Shown: piece after piece, positions 35,238 through 43,705 of the stretch
How the letters are laid out: each line of letters starts with the position of its first letter
Position numbering within the stretch: position 1 is the first letter of the stretch
NCBI RefSeq assembly: GCF_030678915.1
Contig: NZ_JAUUTZ010000002.1
Coordinates: 62,001-126,000, forward strand
DNA length: 64,000 nucleotides
Source of the DNA: Paracoccus wurundjeri
GTDB taxonomy: Bacteria; Pseudomonadota; Alphaproteobacteria; Rhodobacterales; Rhodobacteraceae
Direction: 5' to 3'
Position numbers and translations under genes: made by a program
The notes under the pieces: generated by a model
The model's database searches: none
What the model was told of the DNA's origin: nothing
Seen by the model: the letters and a program-made list of their open reading frames with translations, nothing else

Positions 35238-36035
35238 CTATTCCATGCCGAGCTGGCGATATACCCTTTTAACGTAATCGCCGAACGCTGCGCTTGTCTT
35301 GATGTCGAGATGGCGCGGATGAGGCAGGTCGATGCGGAAGAAATCCGCCATGCGCGCAGGTCCGGCCGTCAGCACCGCACAATGCGAGCCAAGGAAGATC
35401 GCTTCCTGGATACCATGCGTCACGAAAACGAATGTCTTGCGGCTTTCTTGCCAGATGCGCAGCATTTCGAGATTCATCTTCTCGCGCGTGATTGCGTCAA
35501 GTGCGCCGAATGGCTCATCCATAAGCACCAGTTTCGGATCGTGAATAAGGGCGCGCGCGATTGCGGCACGCTGCTGCATGCCGCCCGAAAGTTCGAACGG
35601 ATATTTGTCGCCTGCCTGGCCCAACCCAACCATCTGCAGCAGATCGCGCGCGCGTTCGCGCGCTGCTTTCATCGGCAGGCCGAGAATCTGCGCCGGCAGG
35701 ATGACGTTATCCGAGATCGTACGCCATTTGAGCAGCAGCGGTTGCTGAAACACCATGCCGACATCACGCCCCTCTACGAATGAGCCGTGACCGTCACCGA
35801 TGCTCACCGTGCCGCCATCCGCGTCATGCAGCCCGGCCAGGATCTTCAGCACGGTCGTCTTGCCGCATCCCGATGGCCCGACGACCGAGAGCAAATCGCC
35901 CTCGTTGATGTCAAGCGTCACATCCGAGATGGCAAGCGCCTCGGTTCCTCCGGTGCGATAGACCTTGCGTACATTCTGCAGCCGGATCAGCGGCGAAGCT
36001 TCCGTGTGGGATGCGGTTTGCGCGGCAGTGTTCAT
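35238..36035 (-). CDS. ABC transporter ATP-binding protein (SsuB/TauB/ThiZ-like)
   Basis: A 265-residue ATPase of the nitrate/sulfonate/taurine/pyrimidine-precursor importer class. Walker A GPSGCGKT, signature LSGGMQQR, Walker B LVLMDEP and the switch segment VTHGIQEA are visible. The ATG at 36035 overlaps the upstream stop by four bases (ATGA); an in-frame ATG nine bases earlier is possible. It energises the permease and binding protein of this cluster. Although related to TauB/SsuB, nothing here points to sulfonates. Confidence 0.88.
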   Translation of the reverse strand: MNTAAQTASHTEASPLIRLQNVRKVYRTGGTEALAISDVTLDINEGDLLSVVGPSGCGKTTVLKILAGLHDADGGTVSIGDGHGSFVEGRDVGMVFQQPLLLKWRTISDNVILPAQILGLPMKAARERARDLLQMVGLGQAGDKYPFELSGGMQQRAAIARALIHDPKLVLMDEPFGALDAITREKMNLEMLRIWQESRKTFVFVTHGIQEAIFLGSHCAVLTAGPARMADFFRIDLPHPRHLDIKTSAAFGDYVKRVYRQLGME

Positions 36036-37096
36036 GATAGCCATCTTTCGCGGTTGGCCACGACGAAATCGTCGTCGGCGAGGTCGGGATGGGCGGCATA
36101 GATGCGGTCGATCTCGGCGGCCTGTCCGGGCGAAAGACCTTCTTCCGGATCGAGACACCAGATGCCTTCCAGAAGCCCCTGCCGGCGCAGCACTTCATGG
36201 CAGCCGGCGATACAGCCGTGGAAGGAATTGGCGACGTCGAAAAAGGCCGCGTTGCAGTCGGTCACGCGCGCGTCGAGGCCCATAAGCTCTGCCGGCATCG
36301 CCTTCCCGGCATCGATCGCCGCATGAATCCTGTCCAGCAATTCGACCGCCTTGCGCGTCCAGACCGACCAATGGCCAAGCAGGCCGCCGCGGAAGCGCAA
36401 CCGCACCATATCGTTGCCGCGCGGAATATCGAAGGGCGTGGCGAGATCGGCGACGATGTGATCGTCATTTCCGGTGTAAAGCGTGATGCGATCTTCCGCG
36501 CGGGCTTCCACGACACCGCGCATCACGTCGAGCGTGCGATAGCGGTTGAACGGCGCCACCTTGATCGCAACGGCATTGTCGATGGCGGCGAAGCGGGTCC
36601 AGAACGCAGCGTCAAGATCGATGCCGCCGACCGCCGTCTGCATGTAGAAGCCGATGATCGGCATCTCGCGGGCAACGGTTTCGCAATGGGTGATCAGCTC
36701 GTCACCCGAAGCGCCACGCATTGCGCCCATGCTGACAAGTACGGCATGATATCCGAGATCGTGGGCGATAACCGCCTCGTTGACGGCTTGCGCCGTCTTG
36801 CCCGCCACGCCGGCGATCATCACCAGCGGCCGATCCGTCCAGCCGGCCGCGTCGTTTGCCGCAGCTTTGAGAACCGGTTCGTAAAGCCCCGTATCCCGAA
36901 TGGCGAATTGTGTCGTATGCACGCCGACGGCAAGCCCGCCAGAGCCCGCATCGACATAATAGCGCGACAGCGCGCGCTGGCGGACCGGGTCGAATTTGCG
37001 ATTCGCATCGAGCGCCAGAGGATGCGCGGGGATCACCGCGCCCTTGCGCAGGATGGCAAGAACGTCTTGCGGCAGATTGGAATGATGAAGACCCAT
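36032..37096 (-). CDS. DapA-like (dihydrodipicolinate synthase family) aldolase/lyase
   Basis: A 354-residue member of the DapA/NAL superfamily of Schiff-base aldolases and lyases, about 60 residues longer than DapA. The probable Schiff-base lysine is K179 in DNAVAIKVAPFNRY, with Y151 in PIIGFYMQ as the likely catalytic Tyr. The reaction is probably cleavage of, or condensation with, a 2-oxo acid. It is tightly packed between the GNAT and ATPase genes. Substrate unknown. Confidence 0.78.
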   Translation of the reverse strand: MGLHHSNLPQDVLAILRKGAVIPAHPLALDANRKFDPVRQRALSRYYVDAGSGGLAVGVHTTQFAIRDTGLYEPVLKAAANDAAGWTDRPLVMIAGVAGKTAQAVNEAVIAHDLGYHAVLVSMGAMRGASGDELITHCETVAREMPIIGFYMQTAVGGIDLDAAFWTRFAAIDNAVAIKVAPFNRYRTLDVMRGVVEARAEDRITLYTGNDDHIVADLATPFDIPRGNDMVRLRFRGGLLGHWSVWTRKAVELLDRIHAAIDAGKAMPAELMGLDARVTDCNAAFFDVANSFHGCIAGCHEVLRRQGLLEGIWCLDPEEGLSPGQAAEIDRIYAAHPDLADDDFVVANRERWLS

Positions 37097-37108
37097 GTCG
37101 AAGACGTC

Positions 37109-37942
37109 CTATCCGAATTCCGGCCCGGCGATCACTGCGGTGTGGCGCGGGTTTCCGGGAATTCCATGCGAGCCTTTCCTCATGCGGAGGAAAGGGCGTT
37201 GACGGGTGAACCCTCTGGCTTTCAGGAGTCCGGTCAGCTTTCTGCAGCGCTCTGCGACATCGAGGAAAACCGGACCTTCGAGTGCCGAAAGAACATGATC
37301 GACAAGCCCGGCGATGGCCGTGTCATCGGTTCCGACCACCGGGCCGATCTGCGTGGCGACCCGTCCGTCGCGTCCGAACGAGAAAGCGCCATTCGCACTT
37401 TGATGCGCAGCAGGACAACGGGCAGCAAGATCGCGGAGGATCGCAGATCGATTCGCGCCGAAGGCAATGTTCGCGGCCTCGATCGCGGCAGCGTCGGTTT
37501 TGGCCGCATCGGCTGGCCGGGGCGCGTTTCCGCGGTTACCGGTACCGGTTCCCTGCCAGCGGGTAAAACGGCTGACCGGTTCGAAACCCAAACCCTGATA
37601 GATCGGCTCACCGTCCGGCGTCGCGTCAAGCCATGCGCTGCGGCCCTGACTTTCCAGTTCCGCGATGCAGGTTTTCAGAAGGGATGTCCCGAATCCGCGC
37701 CCGCGCCAGGCTTTGCGCGTCAGCACCATTCCGATCCAGGCGAAATTGTCACCGTAAGGCATGATCGCCGCCGTGGCGACCAGATGGTCGCTGTCGAACA
37801 ATCCGAATACCCGGCCCTGTCTCAGGAAAAGCAGCCAATCCGCCGGAAGCTGGTTCCAGCCGGCTTCCGCAGACAATTCCATCGCTTGCGCGATGTCATC
37901 ATCCGACAGGATGACCGGAGCGAATTGTTCAGTATGCGCCAT
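37109..37942 (-). CDS. GNAT-family acetyltransferase with two domains
   Basis: A 277-residue protein. The N-terminal half is a typical GNAT domain (acetyl-CoA-binding segment [18 protein letters not shown], near residue 80). The C-terminal half resembles the second GNAT-like domain seen in many two-domain acetyltransferases. The ATG overlaps the epimerase-gene end by 14 bases and starts inside the epimerase stop region. Role in the cluster unknown; it may acylate an intermediate. Confidence 0.8.
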   Translation of the reverse strand: MAHTEQFAPVILSDDDIAQAMELSAEAGWNQLPADWLLFLRQGRVFGLFDSDHLVATAAIMPYGDNFAWIGMVLTRKAWRGRGFGTSLLKTCIAELESQGRSAWLDATPDGEPIYQGLGFEPVSRFTRWQGTGTGNRGNAPRPADAAKTDAAAIEAANIAFGANRSAILRDLAARCPAAHQSANGAFSFGRDGRVATQIGPVVGTDDTAIAGLVDHVLSALEGPVFLDVAERCRKLTGLLKARGFTRQRPFLRMRKGSHGIPGNPRHTAVIAGPEFG

Positions 37943-38996
37943 CGCGCGCCTCGAAATGCGTTGGCTTGTTATGGGACGGCATCGCGCGGGAGACCCAGTC
38001 GGCCGTCCAGTCCAGCATCCTGTCAAGCGACACCAGGGGATAGCCGAACAGACCATTGGACTGGCGCGCGTTGGATAGCCATGCCTGTGGCGTTTCCTGA
38101 CCGATGATGACGGGATCGCGACCAAGCCTTTCGGCAAATCTTTCGGCAAGCCAGCGCACCGGGATCACTTCCGGGCCGGTGACGTTGATCGGGCTTGTCG
38201 GGACGGTTGCCTGCTTCAGGCAACGCAGCGCGATCGCATTGGCGTCACCCTGCCAGATCACGTTCACATGTCCCATGGAGACGTCGATTGGCAGGCCGTC
38301 GCGCACTTTCACCGCCACGTCGTGCAGCACGCCATAGCGCAGGTCGATGGCGTAGTTCAGCCTGTAAAGCCGGCCGGGCGTTTCATGGATGCCCGAGAAA
38401 TATTCGAACATCCGCTCGCGTCCGATGCAGGATTGCGCATATTCGCCGGGCGGATCCAGTGGCGAGGTTTCGTCCGATCCCATGCTGTCCACCGGCGCGA
38501 ACGCATAGACGCAGCCGGTCGAGAAGGCGACGATGCGCGACTTGCTGAAGGTCTCGGCGACGAGCGCCGACATATGCGTATTGGTCGCCCATGTCTGCGG
38601 CTGGCTGCCGCCCGAGCCGAATTTGCGGCCGGCCATGAAGATGATGTTCTGCACGTTCGGCAGGGCCCCGAGCGCGGTGCGGTCAAGCATGTCGCAGGCG
38701 ATCGTCTCGACGCCATGCCTGTTCAGTTCCGCGCGCGCTGCGGGGTCGCTGTAGCGCGCCACGGCGACGATGCGCTTGCCGGGCGCGGCATTGCGGGCCA
38801 GCCGCGCCAATGTCGGACCCATCTTGCCGCTTGCGCCGAGGATCATGACATCGCCGTCCAGAGCGGCCATGTCCTGGACCAGAGCACGTGAAGGACGTGC
38901 CAGGAAATCGTCCAGTTGCTCTGGATTCTCGAAGCGATCGGGCAGGCGTGAGGTATCCAGCAACTCGATACCGTTCAGGTTGGGATCAGCGTTCAC
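37929..38996 (-). CDS. NAD-dependent epimerase/dehydratase family protein
   Basis: A 355-residue extended SDR protein. The cofactor motif is G54-x-x-G57-x-x-G60 in ILGASGKMG, and the Ser/Thr region is FSTGCVYAF at 158-166. The usual YxxxK active site is Y186-A-Q-S-C190: the lysine is replaced by cysteine. An N-terminal extension of about 45 residues precedes the Rossmann fold. It overlaps the permease gene by four bases. It may bind NAD but act by an altered mechanism. Substrate unknown. Confidence 0.8.
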   Translation of the reverse strand: MNADPNLNGIELLDTSRLPDRFENPEQLDDFLARPSRALVQDMAALDGDVMILGASGKMGPTLARLARNAAPGKRIVAVARYSDPAARAELNRHGVETIACDMLDRTALGALPNVQNIIFMAGRKFGSGGSQPQTWATNTHMSALVAETFSKSRIVAFSTGCVYAFAPVDSMGSDETSPLDPPGEYAQSCIGRERMFEYFSGIHETPGRLYRLNYAIDLRYGVLHDVAVKVRDGLPIDVSMGHVNVIWQGDANAIALRCLKQATVPTSPINVTGPEVIPVRWLAERFAERLGRDPVIIGQETPQAWLSNARQSNGLFGYPLVSLDRMLDWTADWVSRAMPSHNKPTHFEARDGAY

Positions 38997-39802
38997 GACA
39001 TCCTCGCATCTTTGGGAACGATCAGGTATTCGAGCAGCAGCACCGCGAGATAAAGCGCGATGCCGATAAGCGTGATGAGCATGACAGCCATGAACATCGC
39101 CGGAGTATCAAGCGCGGCCTGCACCTGGATCATCAGGTAGCCAAGGCCGCGATCCGATGCGATGAACTCACCCACGACCGCACCGGCGACGGCCAGGATC
39201 GCGGCGACCTTCATGCCCGAGATGATATAGGGCAACGCGCCGGGAAGCTGGATGTACTGGAACATCTGCCAGCGCGATCCGCGCAGCGATTTCACCAGAT
39301 CAAGCAGGTCGGGCTCTACCTCGCGCAGACCGCGTACGGTGGTGAGCAGGATCGGGAAATAGCAGAGCGAGAATGTGATCAGAATGTTGGTCGAGATGCC
39401 ATAGCTGAACCACACGATCACCAGTGGCCCAAGCGCCACCTTGGGGATCATGTTAAGCGTCACCAGAAGCGGGAAAAGCACCATCAGCAGGATCCGCGAC
39501 CACGAAAACAGCAATGCCGTCACGACACCCAGAACCAGCGCGAGCAGATAGCCTCCCACGATCTCGAGGCCGGTGACCCAGCTATTGCCGATCCAGTCGT
39601 ACTGGGCCGAGCCGAGCGTGGACAGAATCTCGGTAGGTGCCGGCAGGATGAAGCGTGGCACCTCGAACATCCGCACCACGATTTCCCAAAGCGCGAACGC
39701 CGTCAGATGCGCGATGACCGCGACGAGCCGCATCCGGTTGGCGCGACGCCGCTCCAGCCGGGCGATTTCTGCGGCGGGTGAAACCTCGGCTACTGAGACC
39801 AT
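38993..39802 (-). CDS. ABC transporter permease (SsuC/ThiX-like)
   Basis: A 269-residue permease of the BPD_transp_1 family with about six membrane segments. The EAA-loop region [25 protein letters not shown] is visible. The start MVSVAEV was chosen because AAGGGAAC precedes it. The 66-base gap upstream contains a palindrome matching the one in front of tetR, so this gene probably has its own regulated promoter. The only permease of the cluster, so it probably forms a homodimer. Confidence 0.88.
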   Translation of the reverse strand: MVSVAEVSPAAEIARLERRRANRMRLVAVIAHLTAFALWEIVVRMFEVPRFILPAPTEILSTLGSAQYDWIGNSWVTGLEIVGGYLLALVLGVVTALLFSWSRILLMVLFPLLVTLNMIPKVALGPLVIVWFSYGISTNILITFSLCYFPILLTTVRGLREVEPDLLDLVKSLRGSRWQMFQYIQLPGALPYIISGMKVAAILAVAGAVVGEFIASDRGLGYLMIQVQAALDTPAMFMAVMLITLIGIALYLAVLLLEYLIVPKDARMS

Positions 39803-39868
39803 TCCAGTTCCCTTTTTTGCGCGGCATGCCAATTCGTAACGGCACATTAATTCGCAAAATCGTCACAG

Positions 39869-39884
39869 TCAACCAACTGGTTGA
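39869..39884. promoter_or_regulatory. Candidate TetR operator before the permease operon
   Basis: A near-perfect palindrome, TCAACCA-AC-TGGTTGA, with 7-base arms and a two-base centre. It lies between the tetR stop and the permease start. It shares the core CAAC-CGGTTGAT/CAACTGGTTGAT with a second site upstream of tetR. The form resembles operators of RutR-type TetR regulators (TTGACCA-N2-TGGTCAA). Confidence 0.7.
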
Positions 39885-39891
39885 TTAATTA

Positions 39892-40554
39892 TCATGGCCG
39901 CAACGCGGACACGATCAAAGAGACAACATGTTCGCGCCGGCGCGCGGCCTGAGCAGGGGATGCCATGTCGCGGTCGAAGATCACGGATAAGGTATTGCGA
40001 TTGGCAAAGTAGAAGAACGAGAGCGCGGCGATTGAAAGATACAGGTTCACCGGGCCGAAACGATCATTGAAGACGCCGGCAGCTATGCCCCGCTCCAGCG
40101 TTTCCTCGACAAGTTCGACGATCGGAGAATGCATCTCTGCCACTTTGTCGGAAGCCTTCAGATGTCGGGCTTCCATCCTGTTCTCGTCGTTGACGAGCGC
40201 GACGAATTCGGGATGATCGGCGAGGTAATCGAAGGAAAAGCCTACCAGAAGGCGCATCGCGTCCTCTGGCGGCAGATCGGAAAGGTGAAGTTCCTGTTCG
40301 CGCTCGCGGATCTGCCGGTACACTTCCTCCAGCGCTGCGCGATAAAGATCATCCTTGCTGCCGAAATAATGATAGACGAGTTGCTTGTTCACACCGGCTT
40401 GCTGCGCGATGCGGTCCACGCGCCCGCCTTCGAAACCATGGCTGCTGAATTCGATAACGGCGGCATCCAGCAATGCCTTCCATGTCGCGGCAGGGTCTCG
40501 GCGCTGCGGCTTCGCCTTCTTTGCGGGCCGTCCTGCAACGGGCGTTTCGTCCAT
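39892..40554 (-). CDS. TetR-family transcriptional regulator (RutR-like)
   Basis: A 220-residue TetR regulator. The helix-turn-helix region is clear (FSSHGFEGGRVDRIAQQAGV, then NKQLVYHYFGSKDDLYRAAL, residues about 35-75). The C-terminal ligand-binding domain resembles RutR-like proteins. It is divergent from the binding-protein gene and upstream of the permease operon; matching palindromes lie on both sides of its gene. It probably represses both transcription units and itself. Confidence 0.88.
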   Translation of the reverse strand: MDETPVAGRPAKKAKPQRRDPAATWKALLDAAVIEFSSHGFEGGRVDRIAQQAGVNKQLVYHYFGSKDDLYRAALEEVYRQIREREQELHLSDLPPEDAMRLLVGFSFDYLADHPEFVALVNDENRMEARHLKASDKVAEMHSPIVELVEETLERGIAAGVFNDRFGPVNLYLSIAALSFFYFANRNTLSVIFDRDMASPAQAARRREHVVSLIVSALRP

Positions 40555-40571
40555 CGCTATCTCTCCATTAT

Positions 40572-40587
40572 AACCAACCGGTTGATT
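40572..40587. promoter_or_regulatory. Candidate TetR operator in the tetR/binding-protein divergent promoter
   Basis: AACCAACCGGTTGATT contains the perfect 10-base palindrome CAACCGGTTG and extends to 8-base arms with one mismatch. It lies 18 bases before the tetR start and about 120 bases before the binding-protein gene. It matches the site at 39869-39884, supporting control by the same TetR protein. Confidence 0.7.
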
Positions 40588-40705
40588 GTTTGTTGAACAA
40601 CTGTATCATCGGTGCCTATAGTTTGCCACTCGGCTCATTCCAAGAAAGATGGGATGGCCGCCCGACACGCCATCGGAAGAAACGCTTACATTGCTGGAGA
40701 CCCAC

Positions 40706-41701
40706 ATGACGTTTCGCAGAACCTTTTCACTGACCACGACACTTGCAACCTCGCTCTTTTCGTTCGGAGCTCAGGCCGCCGATATCAACATGGTGCTTAA
40801 CTGGGTTCCCACAGCGGACCATTCGCCTTATTTCTATGCCAAGTCGCAGGGCTGGTATGAGGAGGCCGGCATCAACCTGACCATCGAGGCGGGCCGCGGG
40901 TCGGGCGCGGCTGCCCAGCGTGTCGGCGCGGGCATGTCGCAGATCGGCATTGCCGACATGGCGACCGTGCTGCTTTCCAAGGGTCAAGGCGCCGATGCCG
41001 TTGCGATCATGGCCGTCTATGCCAACTCCCCACAGGGTTTCTACTGGCTCAAGAGCAAAGGTATCGAGGGTCCGGAAGATTTCCCCGACCATTCCATTGG
41101 CAATCCTCCGGCAGACGCTTCCCGCATCATGTGGCCTCTTTTCGCGGAGACGGTGGGCATCGCCGAGGATTCGGTGAAGTTCGTCAATGTCTCGCCTCAG
41201 GCCAAGCTTACTTCGCTGAAGAGTGGCGCGATCGACATCACCAGCGATTTCTATAACGAGCATGATCTGAAGCTGCGCGAATTCGGCGACGATCTCGGTT
41301 TCGTCGCCTGGCGCGACATCGGCATCAATCCTTATGGTCTTTCGGTCGTCGTCAATGGCGATTTTCTCGAAGGGAACAAAGATGTCGTCGCCCAATTTGC
41401 CGCGATCACGCAGCGAGCCTTTGCTGCCTGCGTGGAAGACATAGACCCTTGCCTCGAGGCCCTGATGGCCGAAGTGTCGGGACTGGATCACGACAATCAG
41501 GTCGACCAGTGGAACCGCATCAAGGAGTTGATGGCAGACGAGACCACGACGACCGTCGCGCTGGGCGCATTCAACGACGAGCGCATGAAAGTCGACTATC
41601 AAACGGTCGAAACCTATTTCGAGCTTGAGCAGCCCTTCGATGTCGGGACGGCCTATACGAACGAATTCCTTGACGAGTCGATCAAAATGCCTGCCGACTG
41701 A
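40706..41701 (+). CDS. ABC transporter substrate-binding protein (NMT1/ThiY-like)
   Basis: A 331-residue periplasmic binding protein. A signal peptide (TFSLTTTLATSLFSFGAQAA) precedes the family start DINMVLNWVPTADHSPYFYAKSQG, typical of NMT1/ThiY pyrimidine-precursor binding proteins. ATG at 40706 begins the signal peptide. It is divergent from tetR and far from the permease genes but on the same regulator. The ligand may be a pyrimidine-like or other nitrogen compound (inference). Confidence 0.88.
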   Translation: MTFRRTFSLTTTLATSLFSFGAQAADINMVLNWVPTADHSPYFYAKSQGWYEEAGINLTIEAGRGSGAAAQRVGAGMSQIGIADMATVLLSKGQGADAVAIMAVYANSPQGFYWLKSKGIEGPEDFPDHSIGNPPADASRIMWPLFAETVGIAEDSVKFVNVSPQAKLTSLKSGAIDITSDFYNEHDLKLREFGDDLGFVAWRDIGINPYGLSVVVNGDFLEGNKDVVAQFAAITQRAFAACVEDIDPCLEALMAEVSGLDHDNQVDQWNRIKELMADETTTTVALGAFNDERMKVDYQTVETYFELEQPFDVGTAYTNEFLDESIKMPAD

Positions 41702-41725
41702 GCGCGTCCCGGAAATACCGCTGGA

Positions 41726-41760
41726 ACCGCCCCGCGCGACTGCTCCGGGGCGGTTTTCTT
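41726..41760 (+). terminator. Rho-independent terminator after the binding-protein gene
   Basis: A perfect 9-base-pair stem, ACCGCCCCG (41726-41734) and CGGGGCGGT (41746-41754), with an 11-base loop, followed by TTTCTTT. It starts 25 bases after the stop codon and lies between two convergent transcription units. Confidence 0.85.
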
Positions 41761-41854
41761 TGGGGAACCGTAAAAGACCTTGGGGACCGGCCGGCGAACC
41801 GGTCATGCAGCGTCTTGCGGAGGGTACGGACCGCCCGAGCGGCCAGCCACCAGA

Positions 41855-42787
41855 TCAGAATTCAACCTGATCGCCGCCTTTCAAAGCGAGGATCTCGCGA
41901 GCCTCATCCGGTGTTGCGATATCCAGCCCCAGCCCCTCGATGATCTGCCGCGCCCGGGTCACTTGTTCGGCGTTCGAACGGGCGAGCCGTCCGGGACCGT
42001 TCCATAGCGAATCTTCCAGCCCCACCCGGACATGCCCGCCCATCGCGGCAGCCATGGCGGCAACGGCCATCTGGTTCCTGCCCGCGCCAAGGACCGACCA
42101 TCGGTAATTGTCGCCGAACAGCCGGTCGGCGGTGCGCTTCATATGCATGACATCGTCGGGATGCGCGCCGATCCCGCCCATCAGTCCAAAGACGGTCTGG
42201 ATGAACAATGGCCCCTTGACCAGCCCGGCATCGAAGAAATGCTTGAGATTGTAGAGGTGTGCACTGTCATAGCATTCGAATTCGAAACGGGTGCCGTTTG
42301 CGCCCAGTGTCGTCAGGATATGCTCGATATCGCCGAAAGTATTACGGAAGACGATGTCGCGATTGGCCAGATAGTCGCGTTCCCATTGATGTTTCAGCTT
42401 GCCATCGAAACGAGCCAGCATCGGGAACAAGCCGAAATTCATCGTGCCCATATTCAGCGAGGCGACCTCGGGCTGCCATGTCGCGGCGGGCCGGATGCGT
42501 TCCTTGATGGACATGGTCGGGGCGCCGCCGGTGGTGATGTTGACCACGCAGTCAGAACGCTGCTTGATCACCCGCAGAAAGGGTTCGAAGGCTTCGGGCG
42601 TCTGGTCGGGGCGGCCGTCCCGCGGATCGCGGGCATGCAGGTGGATGACGGCCGCACCCGCTTCGGCGGCGCCGATGGCCGCTTCGGCGATTTCGGCAGG
42701 TGTGACCGGAAGATATTCCGACATCGAGGGGGTGTGGATCGCGCCGGTCACGGCGCAGGTAATGATCGTCTTGCGGGGTTTGGCCAT
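41855..42787 (-). CDS. Beta-keto acid cleavage enzyme (BKACE family)
   Basis: A 310-residue BKACE protein (3-keto-5-aminohexanoate cleavage family, Zn-dependent). The reaction is a beta-keto acid plus acetyl-CoA giving acetoacetate and a new CoA ester. Motifs: TCAVTGAIHTPSMS, the metal-binding HLHARD and the late stretch MGGHVRVGLEDS. It starts on the last base of the upstream stop (TGATG). Together with the adjacent 3-hydroxyacyl-CoA dehydrogenase-type enzyme it suggests oxidation of a 3-hydroxy acid followed by cleavage, as in carnitine breakdown. Confidence 0.9.
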   Translation of the reverse strand: MAKPRKTIITCAVTGAIHTPSMSEYLPVTPAEIAEAAIGAAEAGAAVIHLHARDPRDGRPDQTPEAFEPFLRVIKQRSDCVVNITTGGAPTMSIKERIRPAATWQPEVASLNMGTMNFGLFPMLARFDGKLKHQWERDYLANRDIVFRNTFGDIEHILTTLGANGTRFEFECYDSAHLYNLKHFFDAGLVKGPLFIQTVFGLMGGIGAHPDDVMHMKRTADRLFGDNYRWSVLGAGRNQMAVAAMAAAMGGHVRVGLEDSLWNGPGRLARSNAEQVTRARQIIEGLGLDIATPDEAREILALKGGDQVEF

Positions 42788-43695
42788 CAATTGTTCCTTT
42801 CGATACGGCTGCGTAGATGCCTGTCCAGCGCGGCCAGTTCCCGGTCGCGCCAATCCTGCCGGTCGCGGATAAGGGTGCCGGGAAAGGCTTCGGCAACGAT
42901 CCCGCCTGCATCCTCGGTGAATGCTTCGCCGCGCGCCGCGCCATCGGTCAGGGCGGCGAGCATGGGGCCATAGCGGCGCATGTAATCGGGCACGCCGTCC
43001 GGGGCGTTCAGAAGGATCGTTTCCAGTGGACCCATGAATGCCCATCGGCGGCCCAGCCCGTGCCGCACTGTGTCATCCAGCCCTTTGACGCTGATCACGC
43101 CTTCAGAGACCAGCCGCAGCGATTCAGCCAGCAGCACGGCCTGTAAACGGTTCAGCACGAAGCCGCCGATCTCGTGGTTCAGCCGGGCGGGAACCTGTCC
43201 CACATCACGGAACAGCGCTTCGGCCCGGTCCATTGCTTCGGGCGCGGTGCGGGCAGAGGGGCAAAGTTCCACAACGGGAACCAGATGCGGCGGGTTCACG
43301 GGATGGGCGACCAGACAGCGCGCGGCGCCTGCCAGCCCTTCGGACCAGGCCGAGGGCATCAAAGCCGAACTGGATGAGGCAAGGATGGCCCCGGGCGCGG
43401 CCAGCCGGTCGATATCGGCGAAGAGAGCGCGTTTCACCTCCAGTTTTTCCGGACCGTTTTCCTGCACCCATTCGGCCCCGTCCAATGCTTCGGCCAAGGT
43501 AGGAATGGCGGTGACCTGATCGGCGACAGCCGGATCGGCCCCGGCATCATCGATCATTGCCGCGATATCGGCTGGCAGGCGTTCCAGAACATCGGGATCC
43601 GGGTCCCAGACCCGCACGGACAACCCCGCGCGGGCGAAGACGATTGCCCATGATCTGCCAATCAGTCCGGCACCAACGATAGCGATTGCGGTCAT
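42787..43695 (-). CDS. 3-hydroxyacyl-CoA dehydrogenase-type NAD oxidoreductase (carnitine/gulonate dehydrogenase-like)
   Basis: A 302-residue member of the HCDH family. NAD-binding motif IAIVGAGLIGRSWAIVFA at the N-terminus; catalytic His in CLVAHPVNPPHLVPVVE; and NHEIGGFVLNRLQ at the domain link. The HPxNPPHL form is typical of L-gulonate 3-dehydrogenase (CRYL1) and L-carnitine dehydrogenase rather than fatty-acid enzymes. No thioesterase domain is fused. It probably makes the 3-keto acid for the BKACE protein. Confidence 0.83.
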   Translation of the reverse strand: MTAIAIVGAGLIGRSWAIVFARAGLSVRVWDPDPDVLERLPADIAAMIDDAGADPAVADQVTAIPTLAEALDGAEWVQENGPEKLEVKRALFADIDRLAAPGAILASSSSALMPSAWSEGLAGAARCLVAHPVNPPHLVPVVELCPSARTAPEAMDRAEALFRDVGQVPARLNHEIGGFVLNRLQAVLLAESLRLVSEGVISVKGLDDTVRHGLGRRWAFMGPLETILLNAPDGVPDYMRRYGPMLAALTDGAARGEAFTEDAGGIVAEAFPGTLIRDRQDWRDRELAALDRHLRSRIERNN

Positions 43696-43705
43696 CTTTT
43701 TTCCT

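Noticed and set aside
35238..41701. Taurine/alkanesulfonate ABC importer (TauABC/SsuABC)
   Set aside because: Subunits are of the same broad class, but there is no TauD/SsuD-type oxygenase, and the binding protein and regulator look NMT1/ThiY- and RutR-like.
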